Of a stretch of 64,000 bases of DNA, positions 16,885-26,227 are shown one piece after another. The notes beneath the pieces are model-generated. The model did not search any database. It had not been told where the DNA came from and saw only the letters and a list, made by a program, of their open reading frames with translations. The DNA is from Alteromonadaceae bacterium Bs31. Its GTDB lineage: Bacteria; Pseudomonadota; Gammaproteobacteria; Pseudomonadales; Cellvibrionaceae. Positions within the stretch are counted from its first letter, which is position 1; every line of letters starts with the position of its first letter. The position numbers and the translations under genes were made by a program. The stretch spans positions 186,001 to 250,000 of the forward strand of contig FXAI01000003.1 of assembly GCA_900177435.1 (NCBI GenBank), in the 5' to 3' direction.

Positions 16885-19290
16885 ATGTTCCCGCGCTTCA
16901 AATTATTTAGCATTATTCTCACCGCTTACCTGGCTGTTTATGCTGGCTCCAGCTTTGCGCTTTCCTGTAGTTCTGTAAACGAATATCCAAACTGGACTGC
17001 CAAGGATTGGGCTGGCGGAATACCCAACCATGCTGAGGCAGGCGATCAAATGGTATATAACGGTGAACTCTACCAAGCAAACTGGTATACCAACAGCGAG
17101 CCTGGCAGTGATTACTCCTGGAGCCTTCTTGGCAGCTGTGATGGTACGACCTCCAGCTCGAGCAGCAGCTCTTCCAGTTCGAGCAGTTCTTCAAGCACTA
17201 GCAGCTCATCCAGTTCAAGCAGCTCTTCAAGCTCTAGTAGCTCATCCAGTTCAAGCAGCTCTTCAAGCTCCAGCAGCTCGTCCAGCTCCTCCGGCTCAGG
17301 CCAGGACAATAAAATTACAATTCAAGAGAACCAAAACGGGTTCTGCGGCGTTGACGGCTCCATAGACAGCAATAACTCAGGCTTCACTGGCAGCGGCTTT
17401 GCGAATACAGACAACGCTTCCGGCGGAGGTATTGAATGGACAATTGAAGGTGATGCTGGCACTTACACCCTGCGCTGGCGTTTTGCGAACGGCTCAGGTA
17501 CCAACCGCTCGGGCATACTGAGAGTTAATGGTGTTCTGGTTTCTACTGAAGATTTCAATGGTACCGGCTCCTGGTCCAGTTGGGAGACGACATCTGTCAC
17601 GCTAAACCTGGAGAGTGGGTTTAAAATGCTGCGCTTACAGGCCGATCAGAATTCCGGCTTGGCGAATGTGGATTATATTGAAGTGACGGGGCCAAATGCC
17701 TCCATCGTTGTCTGTGATATCTCCAACGGTAGCTCTTCATCCTCCTCCAGCTCTACTTCCAGCTCAAGCTCTTCCTCAAGCTCTAGTTCCAGCTCAAGTT
17801 CGTCTTCCAGTAGCTCATCTTCCTCTGGGTCCACGACTGAGCTGGCCATCCAGGAACTTGCCTCTGGCTTCTGCAGTGTGGATGGCACCGTGGACAGCAA
17901 CAATTCAGGCTATACCGGCAGCGGGTTTGCTAACACCGAAAACGCCAGTGGCAGAGCCATTGTATGGGCGGTGAATGCTGACTTCGCCAGCAGCTACGAA
18001 CTTCAGCTCCGCTTTGCTAACGGCTCCGGCGACAGCCGCTCCGGAGATCTCTATGTCAATGGCTCCAATGCGGGCTCTGTTGATCTCGCCGGCACTGGCT
18101 CCTGGAGCAGCTGGACGACAGAATCCAAAGTAGTAAACCTAAATAGTGGCAATAACACTATTGAACTGCGAGCAACAAGTGGCAGTGGCCTTGCCAATAT
18201 CGACCTCCTTACTGTTGTGGGTAGCGATATGAAGGCTGGTAGCTGCGCCGGGTCTAGCTCTTCCAGCTCAAGCTCATCAAGCTCCTCCAGTTCAAGCTCA
18301 ACGAGTTCCAGCAGCAGTTCTGGTGGCGACGGAAAAATCTTGTCTCAGAATGGTAACCCAGCTCAGAATCGCTACAACAGCGCCAAGACCAAATGGGCAA
18401 GCAACAAAGCAGACATCATTCTCTCTCATCAATTTGACAATGGCGGCTGGCCAAAGAATCAGGACTACGGCTCAACAGGCAGTGGTGGTAGCGGCGACGG
18501 AGAAGCCACATTCGATAACGGCGCTACCGTTACCGAGGCTGTCTACATGGCTCAAATTTATCAGAATACTGGCAACAACAAATACCGCGATTCTGTTCGC
18601 AAAGCCATGGATTACATATTGAGAGCCCAGTACTCCTCTGGCGGCTGGCCCCAATTTTACCCTCTCAGAGGTGGCTACTCTAACCATGTGACGTTTAACG
18701 ATAATGCCATGGCAAGTACACTGACCGTTCTTCACAACGCCTATCAGCAAAAAGCCCCATTCAACAGTGGCATTTTCAATGATAGCGACCGAGCGAAGAT
18801 GAAGACTGCCATCGATAAGGGAGTCGAGTACATTCTTAAATCCCAGTGGAAGCAAAACGGCAACTTGACCGTTTGGTGTGCACAACACGGCGCTACAGAC
18901 TACAAACCCAAGGCCGCCCGTGCTTACGAGCTAGAGTCCCTTAGCGGTAGTGAATCCGTAGAAATTATTGGATTCCTGATGACTCAGCCACAAACCTCCG
19001 AAATAGAAAATGCAGTGAGAGCGGCGATCAACTGGTTCCGCAGCCCGGATACCATTCTGGAAGACTATGTTTACGATAAATCCACTTCACAAAAAATCGT
19101 TTACAAGCAGGGCGGAAGAATGTGGTATCGCTTCTATAACTTATATACCAATGAGGGCTTCTTCAGTGACCGTGATGGCGGTACCTATTATGACATCATG
19201 GATATCTCTGAAGAGCGTCGAGAAGGTTACAGCTGGGGCGGCAACTACGGTGAAAAAATTATTTCCTATGCAAACAGCGTCGGTTACTAA
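16885..19290 (+). CDS. Secreted multidomain pectate lyase (PL10) with carbohydrate-binding modules
   Basis: 801 residues, secreted; cleaves polygalacturonate by beta-elimination. Order: signal peptide (1-26); a CBM5/12-like module (about 28-86; YPNWTAKDWAG ... WYTNSEPG); poly-Ser linker (about 89-137); CBM35-like module (about 141-272); poly-Ser linker (about 282-317); a second CBM35-like module similar to the first (about 319-450; both have SNNSG[FY]TGSGFAN and GTGSWSSW); poly-Ser linker (about 455-478); and a PL10 catalytic domain (about 484-801; FDNGGWPKNQDY, GGWPQFYPL, VTFNDNAM, RAYELESLSG). The Arg of RAYELESLS is at the position expected for the PL10 catalytic base. The ATG has GGAGG 8 bases upstream. 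It resembles Cellvibrio Pel10A in layout. A terminator follows. Confidence 0.95.
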   Translation: MFPRFKLFSIILTAYLAVYAGSSFALSCSSVNEYPNWTAKDWAGGIPNHAEAGDQMVYNGELYQANWYTNSEPGSDYSWSLLGSCDGTTSSSSSSSSSSSSSSSTSSSSSSSSSSSSSSSSSSSSSSSSSSSSSSSGSGQDNKITIQENQNGFCGVDGSIDSNNSGFTGSGFANTDNASGGGIEWTIEGDAGTYTLRWRFANGSGTNRSGILRVNGVLVSTEDFNGTGSWSSWETTSVTLNLESGFKMLRLQADQNSGLANVDYIEVTGPNASIVVCDISNGSSSSSSSSTSSSSSSSSSSSSSSSSSSSSSSSGSTTELAIQELASGFCSVDGTVDSNNSGYTGSGFANTENASGRAIVWAVNADFASSYELQLRFANGSGDSRSGDLYVNGSNAGSVDLAGTGSWSSWTTESKVVNLNSGNNTIELRATSGSGLANIDLLTVVGSDMKAGSCAGSSSSSSSSSSSSSSSSTSSSSSSGGDGKILSQNGNPAQNRYNSAKTKWASNKADIILSHQFDNGGWPKNQDYGSTGSGGSGDGEATFDNGATVTEAVYMAQIYQNTGNNKYRDSVRKAMDYILRAQYSSGGWPQFYPLRGGYSNHVTFNDNAMASTLTVLHNAYQQKAPFNSGIFNDSDRAKMKTAIDKGVEYILKSQWKQNGNLTVWCAQHGATDYKPKAARAYELESLSGSESVEIIGFLMTQPQTSEIENAVRAAINWFRSPDTILEDYVYDKSTSQKIVYKQGGRMWYRFYNLYTNEGFFSDRDGGTYYDIMDISEERREGYSWGGNYGEKIISYANSVGY
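17206..17277 (+). repeat. 36-bp tandem repeat coding part of the first poly-Ser linker
   Basis: Two 12-codon units (17206-17241 and 17242-17277) differ at two bases. All codons are Ser in mixed synonymous forms (TCA, TCC, AGT, AGC, TCT). Slippage or unequal exchange probably lengthened the linker. Confidence 0.85.
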
Positions 19291-19350
19291 GCCTCCAGCA
19301 CAAGACTCGGATTAATATTTAAATATCAGGTAATCCGTTTTAACAAAACA

Positions 19351-19388
19351 AAAGCGCACTGCTATCATAGGCAGTGCGCTTTTTTTTC
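19351..19388. terminator. Strong terminator after the pectate lyase gene
   Basis: A perfect 10-bp stem AGCGCACTGC / GCAGTGCGCT (19353-19362 with 19371-19380) is followed by a T8 run. The apparent GTG start at 19374 lies inside it. Confidence 0.93.
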
Positions 19389-19430
19389 ATTTTTAGTGTG
19401 CGTATTCTAGTCAATAATTGGGGGGATTAT

Positions 19431-20417
19431 ATGAAGCATTGGAAATCCACAGTAGGGCTCTATTTAGTACCTTTTTTTTCGTCGCTCTGTTTTAGCCAAA
19501 ACCCACTGAATTTTGGCAGTGATATTCTCACCGCCGACCCCTCAGCGCACGTATGGCAAGACGGAAAAATGTATCTCTATACTTCACACGACCAAAATTG
19601 CCAAAAGGATTTCTGGATGAAAGACTGGCATGTGTTTTCCTCCGCAGACCTGGTCAACTGGACAGATCACGGTGCAGTGCTTTCCGTGGACGAGCTTAAA
19701 TGGGCAGACAACTTTGCCTGGGCCCCCGATGCAGCCTACAAGAACGGCAAATACTACTTTGTATTTCCCGCAGGCACGGGCTACAAAGATAGAAAAAACC
19801 CCGATAAAAGCACTAAATGGATGGGCATCGGCATCGCCGAAAGTGATTCTCCCACAGGCCCCTTCGTGGACAAAATTGGCGGCCCTCTCTGGAAAGAGCC
19901 CTATGCAAATGATCCCGCAATGTTTATTGACGATGACGGCAAGGCCTACCTGTATGTGCATGGCAGAGACTTTGATTACCGCGTAATCGAAATGGCCGAT
20001 GATATGCGCGCAGTGAAAGGCGATTTCTACAAAATGGACATGGGTGGTTACGAACCAAAAATGGAGGGCCCCTGGGTGTTTAAACGCAAAGGCCTCTACT
20101 ACTACACCATGCCTGAAAACAACCGCGAACTCTCTTACTACACATCCAAGTCGCCCACAGGGCCGTGGAAGTATCGTGGCGTATTTATGGAGCAGGAACA
20201 CGAGGCCAACAACCACCACTCCATTGTTGAGTATAAAGGCCAGTGGCTATTGTTTTACCATCGCTGGTTAGAAACCCCCAAGTTGGCCTGCAAACCGAAT
20301 AAGCGCCAGCGACACGTTGCCGCCGAATATATTAACTTCAATGATGACGGCACCATAAAGACGGTTATGCGCAGTAATAAAGGTGTAAGTGATTTTCCTG
20401 AACGGATAAAAAAATAA
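19431..20417 (+). CDS. Secreted GH43-family glycoside hydrolase
   Basis: 328 residues. The ATG at 19431 follows a G-rich ribosome site and gives a signal peptide (cut near CFSQNPL); the open frame upstream lies in the terminator. A five-bladed propeller of GH43 type is indicated by ADPSAHVWQDGKMYLY (catalytic base about Asp36), NDPAMFIDDDGKAYLY (about Asp161, pKa modulator) and KMEGPWVFKR (about Glu212, acid). GH43 enzymes remove arabinose or xylose from hemicellulose and pectin side chains; the exact substrate is unknown. It follows the pectate lyase, which suggests pectic arabinan or xylan, but has its own transcription unit. Confidence 0.92.
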   Translation: MKHWKSTVGLYLVPFFSSLCFSQNPLNFGSDILTADPSAHVWQDGKMYLYTSHDQNCQKDFWMKDWHVFSSADLVNWTDHGAVLSVDELKWADNFAWAPDAAYKNGKYYFVFPAGTGYKDRKNPDKSTKWMGIGIAESDSPTGPFVDKIGGPLWKEPYANDPAMFIDDDGKAYLYVHGRDFDYRVIEMADDMRAVKGDFYKMDMGGYEPKMEGPWVFKRKGLYYYTMPENNRELSYYTSKSPTGPWKYRGVFMEQEHEANNHHSIVEYKGQWLLFYHRWLETPKLACKPNKRQRHVAAEYINFNDDGTIKTVMRSNKGVSDFPERIKK

Positions 20418-20437
20418 GCACGCGGATTAAACAGCCA

Positions 20438-20459
20438 GGGAGCGCCAAGCTCCCTTTTT
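20438..20459 (+). terminator. Terminator after the GH43 gene
   Basis: The stem GGGAGC / GCTCCC (20438-20443 with 20449-20454, loop GCCAA) is followed by a T5 run. Confidence 0.88.
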
Positions 20460-20466
20460 ACGCAGG

Positions 20467-21231
20467 CTAGTGTGAACCGTTTGCTTCGCTGGCAGAACTG
20501 GATAGTTGTGCTTGATGGTTTCGTAACAGCGCTAGCAGGGGCATTTGATCAGCGTCCAATACCGCGTGAGTATAGGCAAGGGAAGCAATTTCGCCATTAA
20601 ACCAATGGATTTTGTTCATTCTTGAACCGATGGATATTTGAGTATTTTTTGGCAAAGGGTGATAGTTGAATTTTTCTGAAAGCTCCTTTTTACCGTCCAC
20701 AAACGTCGTGAACATACCTGCACCATAGGTCACAGCGACATGGTGCCACTCACCGGTAGTGTGTACCAGCTTTTCATCGATCAAAGGAAGACGTTGCTGT
20801 TCCGACATAATAAACGCGTCAAAATACCATTCGCCGGCTTTATTTATTCGGGCTTCGAGCACAAAACGTCGCTTGCCGTTATCGGGGCTCTCGATATGCA
20901 CTATTCGAGGGTCATGATTATCAGGAAAAGCGTTGTTTGGCTTGAAAAGCATTTCCACGGTAAATTGCTCCGCCCCATGAAGAGGGCTCGCCGACACTAA
21001 AAAACGATCGCCGTCTCCATCAAAGACAACGCTTTTACCAAATGGCGAAGAAACCACTGAGGGTTCGCCTTCAGTAATTATTGAAAGGTCTTGGTTGTTA
21101 AACCCTTCATCTAAAAAATCGCTCAGGTGCCATAACTCTGATGGCGGAGCCTCTGGTACAAGCTCACTGGCACAGCTTACTGTCAAGAGAACAAACAGGA
21201 TAGCAATGCTGCTGCCCTTTACACTAGTCAT
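20467..21231 (-). CDS. Lipoprotein with a LamG / concanavalin-A-like domain
   Basis: About 254 residues. The ATG at 21231 has GGAG 7 bases upstream; a further in-frame start at 21255 lies in a terminator. The lipoprotein signal ends LLTVSCAS (Cys20). The mature part is a LamG-like jelly roll: KSVVFDGDGDRFLV, QFTVEMLFKPN, TGEWHHVAVTYGAGMFTTFVDGKKEL and WFNGEIASLAYTHAVLDADQM are the standard LamG strands. It probably binds glycans or proteins at the cell surface. It is downstream of the RND genes but separated from them by a hairpin, and converges on the GH43 gene. Confidence 0.88.
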   Translation of the reverse strand: MTSVKGSSIAILFVLLTVSCASELVPEAPPSELWHLSDFLDEGFNNQDLSIITEGEPSVVSSPFGKSVVFDGDGDRFLVSASPLHGAEQFTVEMLFKPNNAFPDNHDPRIVHIESPDNGKRRFVLEARINKAGEWYFDAFIMSEQQRLPLIDEKLVHTTGEWHHVAVTYGAGMFTTFVDGKKELSEKFNYHPLPKNTQISIGSRMNKIHWFNGEIASLAYTHAVLDADQMPLLALLRNHQAQLSSSASEANGSH

Positions 21232-21254
21232 AGAATATCTCCACAAGGGTTTCA

Positions 21255-21285
21255 AAAACTCCCGTTACAAGCTTCGGGAGTTTTT
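21255..21285. terminator. Terminator of the RND efflux gene
   Basis: The stem CTCCCG / CGGGAG (21259-21264 with 21275-21280) is flanked by A4 and T5, so it can act in both directions. It ends the minus-strand RND permease transcript before the LamG gene. Confidence 0.85.
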
Positions 21286-21293
21286 ATAGGACC

Positions 21294-24200
21294 TTAAACA
21301 GTAATAGGCTCCAAAGGTACTTCGTTTTGCGGCTCTTCCGGCAAGGTATCGAGTTGCCCATTTAAATTTTTGGCAATTAGCATATAGATAGAGGGTACAA
21401 CAAATACAGTAAATAGTGTTCCAATGGCCATTCCACCCACCAGAACCAAGCCTATGGAGTTTCGCGCCTCAGCTCCAGCGCCAGTTACCAACACCAGAGG
21501 AAAGTGACCCGCAACCGTTGCCACAGTAGTCATTAGAATAGGTCGTAGACGAGTCGTAGCGGAAGCTCTAATTGCAGCAAGCTTTGTCAGGCCCTTTTCC
21601 TGCATTTTATTTGCGAACTCCACTAACAGGATTCCGTTCTTGGCAACCAGACCAATAAGCGTTACCAGACCGACTTGCGAATAAATATTCATGGTGGTGG
21701 TCCAGCCGTCGGTAAAGAAGCCCATGCCCGGCATTGGAAATTTTAGAAAGGTAAATATGGAAGCACCAAACATGGCCAGCGGAACCGAGCCCGCCAGAAT
21801 AACAAAGGGATCCCTAAAGCTATTAAACTGCGCGGCTAACACAAGAAAAATCATCACCAGGGCCAAAGTAAAAGCGGGTAGGAATTTATTTCCCTCTCTG
21901 CGCAACTGGCGGGACTCGCCGGTGTAATCAACCATGTAATTACTGGGCAGTATCTGGGCTGCTTCTGTTTCAAGAAAGGTCAAAGCTGCATCCAAAGACT
22001 GGGTAGATACACCGCTGATTTTTACCGCATTTAATTGCTGAAAGCGATTTAGGGAGCGAGGCACCGTGTGACGGCGAATTTCCGCAACCGTATTTAAGGG
22101 CACTAACTTACCCTCAGGCCCGGTAATAAATATATCGTCAAGTTGCTCAGTATTAAGCCGCTCGCTGCGCTTAAGCTGCGGAATCACCCGGTAGCTGCGA
22201 CCTCCTATATTAAAACGGTTTACATAACTTCCTCCAAGCATAACACCAACATCTGCACCCACCTGTTGGAGGCTCAAACCAAGGTCCGCCACTTTATCCC
22301 GGTCAATCACCAGTTCGGCTTCCGGCACATCTACCTTGGTGTCAATTTGTGGAGGGAAAGCAAACAAACCACTGGTAGCCGCTTTTTGCTGCAGCTCTTC
22401 TGCATATTTCAGAATATCTTCCACTTCGGCGGTAGAGGCAATAACAAACTCCACGGGGAAATTACCACCTCCGGGCAAAGCGGGAGGTGCAATTACAAAG
22501 GTATTGATACCGCCTATCTGCATCAATGACCCGCTGACTTCAGGAATCACTTCGAAGACACTGCGCTCTCTATCTTCCCAAGGCTCCAAAATAAGTCCTC
22601 CCATACCGCCATTTGGAAAGGTAAGCTGGAAAGTAAAATCTTTTTCAGGCACTTCCAATAACTTTTTGTTGGTGGCCTCAGCATAAATGCGTGATTGATC
22701 AAGGGTTGAAGAAGAGGCACCTTCCGTCAAAACGAATACCACACCCTGATCTTCCGTCGGCGCCAACTCCTTGGGTGATTGAATAAACATCGCCACAGCC
22801 ATAATACTCAAAACCGCCCAAGTGACATAAACAGCCCCTCGTGCATTGAGAGTAATATCGAGCAACTTTAAATAGCCATCACGTATTTTATGAAACACTT
22901 CTGCTGTGGTATGAGCAAAACCCTTATCTTCTATGCCAACCGTTAGCAACTTTGAAGACATCATGGGAGAAAGCGTTAATGCGACAACCCCCGATATAGT
23001 AACTGCACCTGCAAGCGTGAAGGCAAACTCTCGGAACAGTGAACCTGTGAGGCCACCTTGAACACCGATGGGCAGATAAACAGCCACCAGAGTAATCGTC
23101 ATTGCTATTACCGGGCCCACCAGCTCTCTTGCACCCAGTATTGCCGCATTAAAAGGCGACTTTCCTTCGCTGATATGGCGCTCCACGTTTTCCACAACAA
23201 CAATGGCATCGTCCACAACAAGCCCCACCGAAAGTACTATCGCCAGGAGCGTTAAGAGGTTGAGACTAAAACCAAAGAGCTGCATTAAAAATATTCCGCC
23301 AATAAGCGAAATTGGAATAGCCATTACCGGAATAATGACTGATCGCACCGAACCAAGGAAAAGGAAAATAATAACCACAACAATGAGCAGTGTTTCGCTG
23401 AGCGTTTTTATAACCTCAGCAATGGAGCTCTCAATATATTCAGTGGCATCGTAGCCAATTTCTGCACTCAGGCCTTTCGGTAAACCTTTACGCAGCGCAT
23501 CCAGTTCTGCACGCACCAGCTTCATCACATCCAGAGTGTTGGCGTTGGGCATCGGCCATATACCCATAAATGTTGTTGTCTGCCCCGAGTGACGCACTTC
23601 ATCGTCGTAGCTTTCGGAACCCAGTACAACATCCGCCACATCACTCAGTCGCACGATGGCACCATTCTCGGACCGCAGCACCAGGTCTTTAAATTCCTGA
23701 ACCGTATTTAAATCTGTATTGGCCGATAAATTTATTTGCATGAAGCTGCCTTTGGTTCTCCCTAAGGCGGCAAGGTAATTATTAGCCGACAAGGCCTGCC
23801 GAATTTGCATTGGGGTAATGCTATAAGCGGCCATTCGGTCTGGTTTTAACCAAATGCGCATAGCGTAGGTACGCGCACCGAGTACATCCGCACGTTGCAC
23901 CCCCTCTAAAGCCGACAATCGCGGCTGCACTACGCGTACTAAATAATCTGTAATTTGGTTTGGCTCGAGAATATCGGAGCGAAAACTTAAATAAGCGGCA
24001 GCAAAAACGCTATCGGCAGACTGCACATTAATAACTGGCACTTCCGCCTCGGGAGGTAGATCTCCCCGCACCTGATTAACCTTGGACGTAATCTCGGAAA
24101 GCGCTTTGATGGGGTCGTAATTTAATTCCAACTGCACATTGATGGTGGACATGCCCTGAGCGCTTTGGGAAGAAATATAGTCGATGCCATCTGCACCAGA

Positions 24201-24416
24201 GATGGCGCGCTCAAGGGGCGTGGTGATAAAACCGCGAACCAGTTTAGCGTTTGCCCCTATGTAGGCGGTAGTCACTGTAATAACAGCGTTATCATTGCGC
24301 GGGTACTGGCGAACGGTGAGGGAGGAAATCGCCTGTAAACCGGCGATAATAATGACCAAATTCACCACCAGGGCAAGCACAGGGCGCTTTACAAAAATAT
24401 CAGTAATAGACTTCAT
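21294..24416 (-). CDS. RND-family multidrug efflux permease (HAE-1 type)
   Basis: 1040 residues, full length for an AcrB/MexB-type inner-membrane transporter. It exports drugs, bile-salt-like or other amphipathic compounds using proton flow. The N-terminus (SITDIFVKRPVLALVVNLVI) begins the first of 12 helices. The proton-relay Asp pair lies in VGLVVDDAIVVVENVERHI (about D402-D403). Large periplasmic loops follow helices 1 and 7, and the C-terminal half contains GNSIGLVLVG-like RNSIGLVLVGGM. It works with the periplasmic adaptor encoded 238 bases upstream. No outer-membrane TolC-like gene is in the window. Substrate not predictable. Confidence 0.95.
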   Translation of the reverse strand: MKSITDIFVKRPVLALVVNLVIIIAGLQAISSLTVRQYPRNDNAVITVTTAYIGANAKLVRGFITTPLERAISGADGIDYISSQSAQGMSTINVQLELNYDPIKALSEITSKVNQVRGDLPPEAEVPVINVQSADSVFAAAYLSFRSDILEPNQITDYLVRVVQPRLSALEGVQRADVLGARTYAMRIWLKPDRMAAYSITPMQIRQALSANNYLAALGRTKGSFMQINLSANTDLNTVQEFKDLVLRSENGAIVRLSDVADVVLGSESYDDEVRHSGQTTTFMGIWPMPNANTLDVMKLVRAELDALRKGLPKGLSAEIGYDATEYIESSIAEVIKTLSETLLIVVVIIFLFLGSVRSVIIPVMAIPISLIGGIFLMQLFGFSLNLLTLLAIVLSVGLVVDDAIVVVENVERHISEGKSPFNAAILGARELVGPVIAMTITLVAVYLPIGVQGGLTGSLFREFAFTLAGAVTISGVVALTLSPMMSSKLLTVGIEDKGFAHTTAEVFHKIRDGYLKLLDITLNARGAVYVTWAVLSIMAVAMFIQSPKELAPTEDQGVVFVLTEGASSSTLDQSRIYAEATNKKLLEVPEKDFTFQLTFPNGGMGGLILEPWEDRERSVFEVIPEVSGSLMQIGGINTFVIAPPALPGGGNFPVEFVIASTAEVEDILKYAEELQQKAATSGLFAFPPQIDTKVDVPEAELVIDRDKVADLGLSLQQVGADVGVMLGGSYVNRFNIGGRSYRVIPQLKRSERLNTEQLDDIFITGPEGKLVPLNTVAEIRRHTVPRSLNRFQQLNAVKISGVSTQSLDAALTFLETEAAQILPSNYMVDYTGESRQLRREGNKFLPAFTLALVMIFLVLAAQFNSFRDPFVILAGSVPLAMFGASIFTFLKFPMPGMGFFTDGWTTTMNIYSQVGLVTLIGLVAKNGILLVEFANKMQEKGLTKLAAIRASATTRLRPILMTTVATVAGHFPLVLVTGAGAEARNSIGLVLVGGMAIGTLFTVFVVPSIYMLIAKNLNGQLDTLPEEPQNEVPLEPITV

Positions 24417-24654
24417 ATCTGCTATCTAACTCTCTTGAGTTTGCTTTGATTTACGCGCGTTATAAAGACACATTGTCTTCTTCGAAAATCCGCGGCAGTC
24501 GCTTAAACCAGGGCCATAAACTCACCCCAGGCGAAGCGCCAAGATACCCCCGAACCAGAGGGGGGCCTTTCAAAAATCCGGATAAAAAGAAGCGTAGATG
24601 CAACCGTAATAAGGAATTAAAGGTACATTAGCCACACAGACGCTCGCGACACGT
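24417..24654 (-). other. Gap between RND adaptor and permease genes
   Basis: At 238 bases this is long for an RND pair. It contains a GC hairpin (CCCCC ... GGGGG near 24546-24565) that might attenuate transcription between the two genes. No gene is seen. Confidence 0.45.
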
Positions 24655-25770
24655 TTAACTATCTGAAGGATCCGGAGTAAGGCTGAATTCCGGCGTATTT
24701 TCGTTGTTCACTTCAACCGCTGCACCATTGCGCAATTTAAATACACCCCCGCTAACCACCTGGTCACCTGCGCTAACACCAACGTCTATGGCTACGTAAT
24801 CGCCACGCGCTTTTCCAATTTGAACAAACTGCTGCTGCGCCACCAGGCCCTCTTCATTTTCCTGTTCTGCCACAACAAATACAGAATCGCCATAAGTTGC
24901 ATACGCAATTGCGGTTGCGGGCACAGCCAACACTTTTTCACTCTCAGGCAATACTACTTTCACATCGGCAAACATTCCCGGTAACAGAGCGTGATCTTCA
25001 TTTTCTAAGGTTGCCTGCACGCGAACACTGCGAGTGGAAGGGTCTACCTCGGGGTTTATTGCGGTAATTTCGCCGGTATAGGTTTTACCAAGTACCGCAT
25101 CGGATTTAACGCGAACAACTAAGCCCATACTCAAATAAGGTAAATCTTGCTGAGGTAAGGAAAAATTAACATAAATAGGATTAACTTCCTGCAGGGAAAC
25201 AATGGGATCCCCTTTGCCCAAGTCTTTACCGACATTCACCAGGCGTATGCCAAGCCGGCCATTAAATGGTGCCTTCACCGTTTTCTTGCTAATGCTTGTG
25301 CGAATGTTGTCTGCGTTCGCTACCGCTTCCTTATACAGTGCATCCGCCGAATCAAACTGCGACTGCGAAGCAACGCGTTTTTTCAGCAGCTCCGTTGTAC
25401 GATCAAGATTGGTTTTCGCCAGTGCCACACTGGCTTCTGCCGCGCGCAGTTGTGCCTGTTCGGAGGAGACATCCTGACGAATCAAAATATCGCCTGCTTT
25501 TACTTCGCTGCCACCATTGAACAGTACTTCCGTTACTCGCCCAGGATTATCCGCCGTAACAGTAACACCTTGCACCGCCTCTAAAGAGCCGACAGAGCTC
25601 AGGGTTATTTCCCATTCCTGCTCCTCCACTACCGTTGTGGATATAACCGTGGGCGGCATCACCATGGTCTTTCCAGCATTAATCATGGCTCCAATTTGCA
25701 TGGCTTTGATACCGATAATTACGCCTGCGAGTAACAATAGGCCAGCAATGGATACAGCGTATTTTTTCAT
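24655..25770 (-). CDS. RND efflux periplasmic adaptor (HlyD/MexA family)
   Basis: 371 residues from the ATG at 25770, which has AAGGA upstream and begins a signal/anchor sequence (KKYAVSIAGLLLLAGV). The open frame continues 44 codons upstream without family resemblance. Domain order is a membrane anchor (5-25), barrel-lipoyl half (TVTADNPGRVTEVLFNGGSEVKAGD), helical hairpin (about 105-150), lipoyl half (KAPFNGRLGIRLVNVG) and beta-barrel/MP domains (DPSTRSVRVQATLEN). It links the permease to an outer-membrane channel. It should be first in the operon with the permease. Confidence 0.93.
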   Translation of the reverse strand: MKKYAVSIAGLLLLAGVIIGIKAMQIGAMINAGKTMVMPPTVISTTVVEEQEWEITLSSVGSLEAVQGVTVTADNPGRVTEVLFNGGSEVKAGDILIRQDVSSEQAQLRAAEASVALAKTNLDRTTELLKKRVASQSQFDSADALYKEAVANADNIRTSISKKTVKAPFNGRLGIRLVNVGKDLGKGDPIVSLQEVNPIYVNFSLPQQDLPYLSMGLVVRVKSDAVLGKTYTGEITAINPEVDPSTRSVRVQATLENEDHALLPGMFADVKVVLPESEKVLAVPATAIAYATYGDSVFVVAEQENEEGLVAQQQFVQIGKARGDYVAIDVGVSAGDQVVSGGVFKLRNGAAVEVNNENTPEFSLTPDPSDS

Positions 25771-26225
25771 GAGTGGATTCGTCCTTCGGAGCGTGTATGG
25801 GAAAACCGCGACAGTATAAGCCCTGCAAGGCTTATACAAGGTAAATTTGGCCGTCAAGTTGGTAACAAAATCGAGATTTTTAACATAGGCACATGCTAGC
25901 AAGCTAATAGCACTATTCTCTCAAGCTATATATCTGCCTGCCTCTACACCAGGCACTGGCTGCATCCACCAGCCCGGAATTTTTAGTGGAGGCAAGGGAT
26001 TAGCTAAAAAAATGGAGCTCCCAACCCGTGCGAGGTGGCAGTGAAGCCAGTATTCAAATACAAAAACCTTTCTCACAACAATGCACGGAGCTTATACGCG
26101 GCAAATACATAGCCAGATGCACAACACCGAGCCATAGCAAAAACAGCCCGATTATAGGCAACAAATCTACCGGTTTTCGCAAATGCGGCTCGAGTACAGA
26201 AAAAAAAGCCGCAACGCGGCCTTTT
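25771..26225. other. Intergenic region between RND adaptor and mannanase gene
   Basis: It contains the upstream region of the RND adaptor gene at the left, and the mannanase terminator at the right. I see no RNA gene, regulatory motif or credible ORF in the middle. Confidence 0.5.
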
Positions 26226-26227
26226 TT
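26201..26227 (-). terminator. Terminator of the mannan operon
   Basis: The stem GCCGC / GCGGC (26208-26212 with 26216-26220, loop AAC) is flanked by A7 and T6. On the minus strand this follows the GH5 stop directly. Confidence 0.88.

Noticed and set aside
17148-18325. Short repeats that could look like a CRISPR array
   Set aside because: They are Ser codons in a coding linker, without unique spacers of equal length, and lie in a solid gene.
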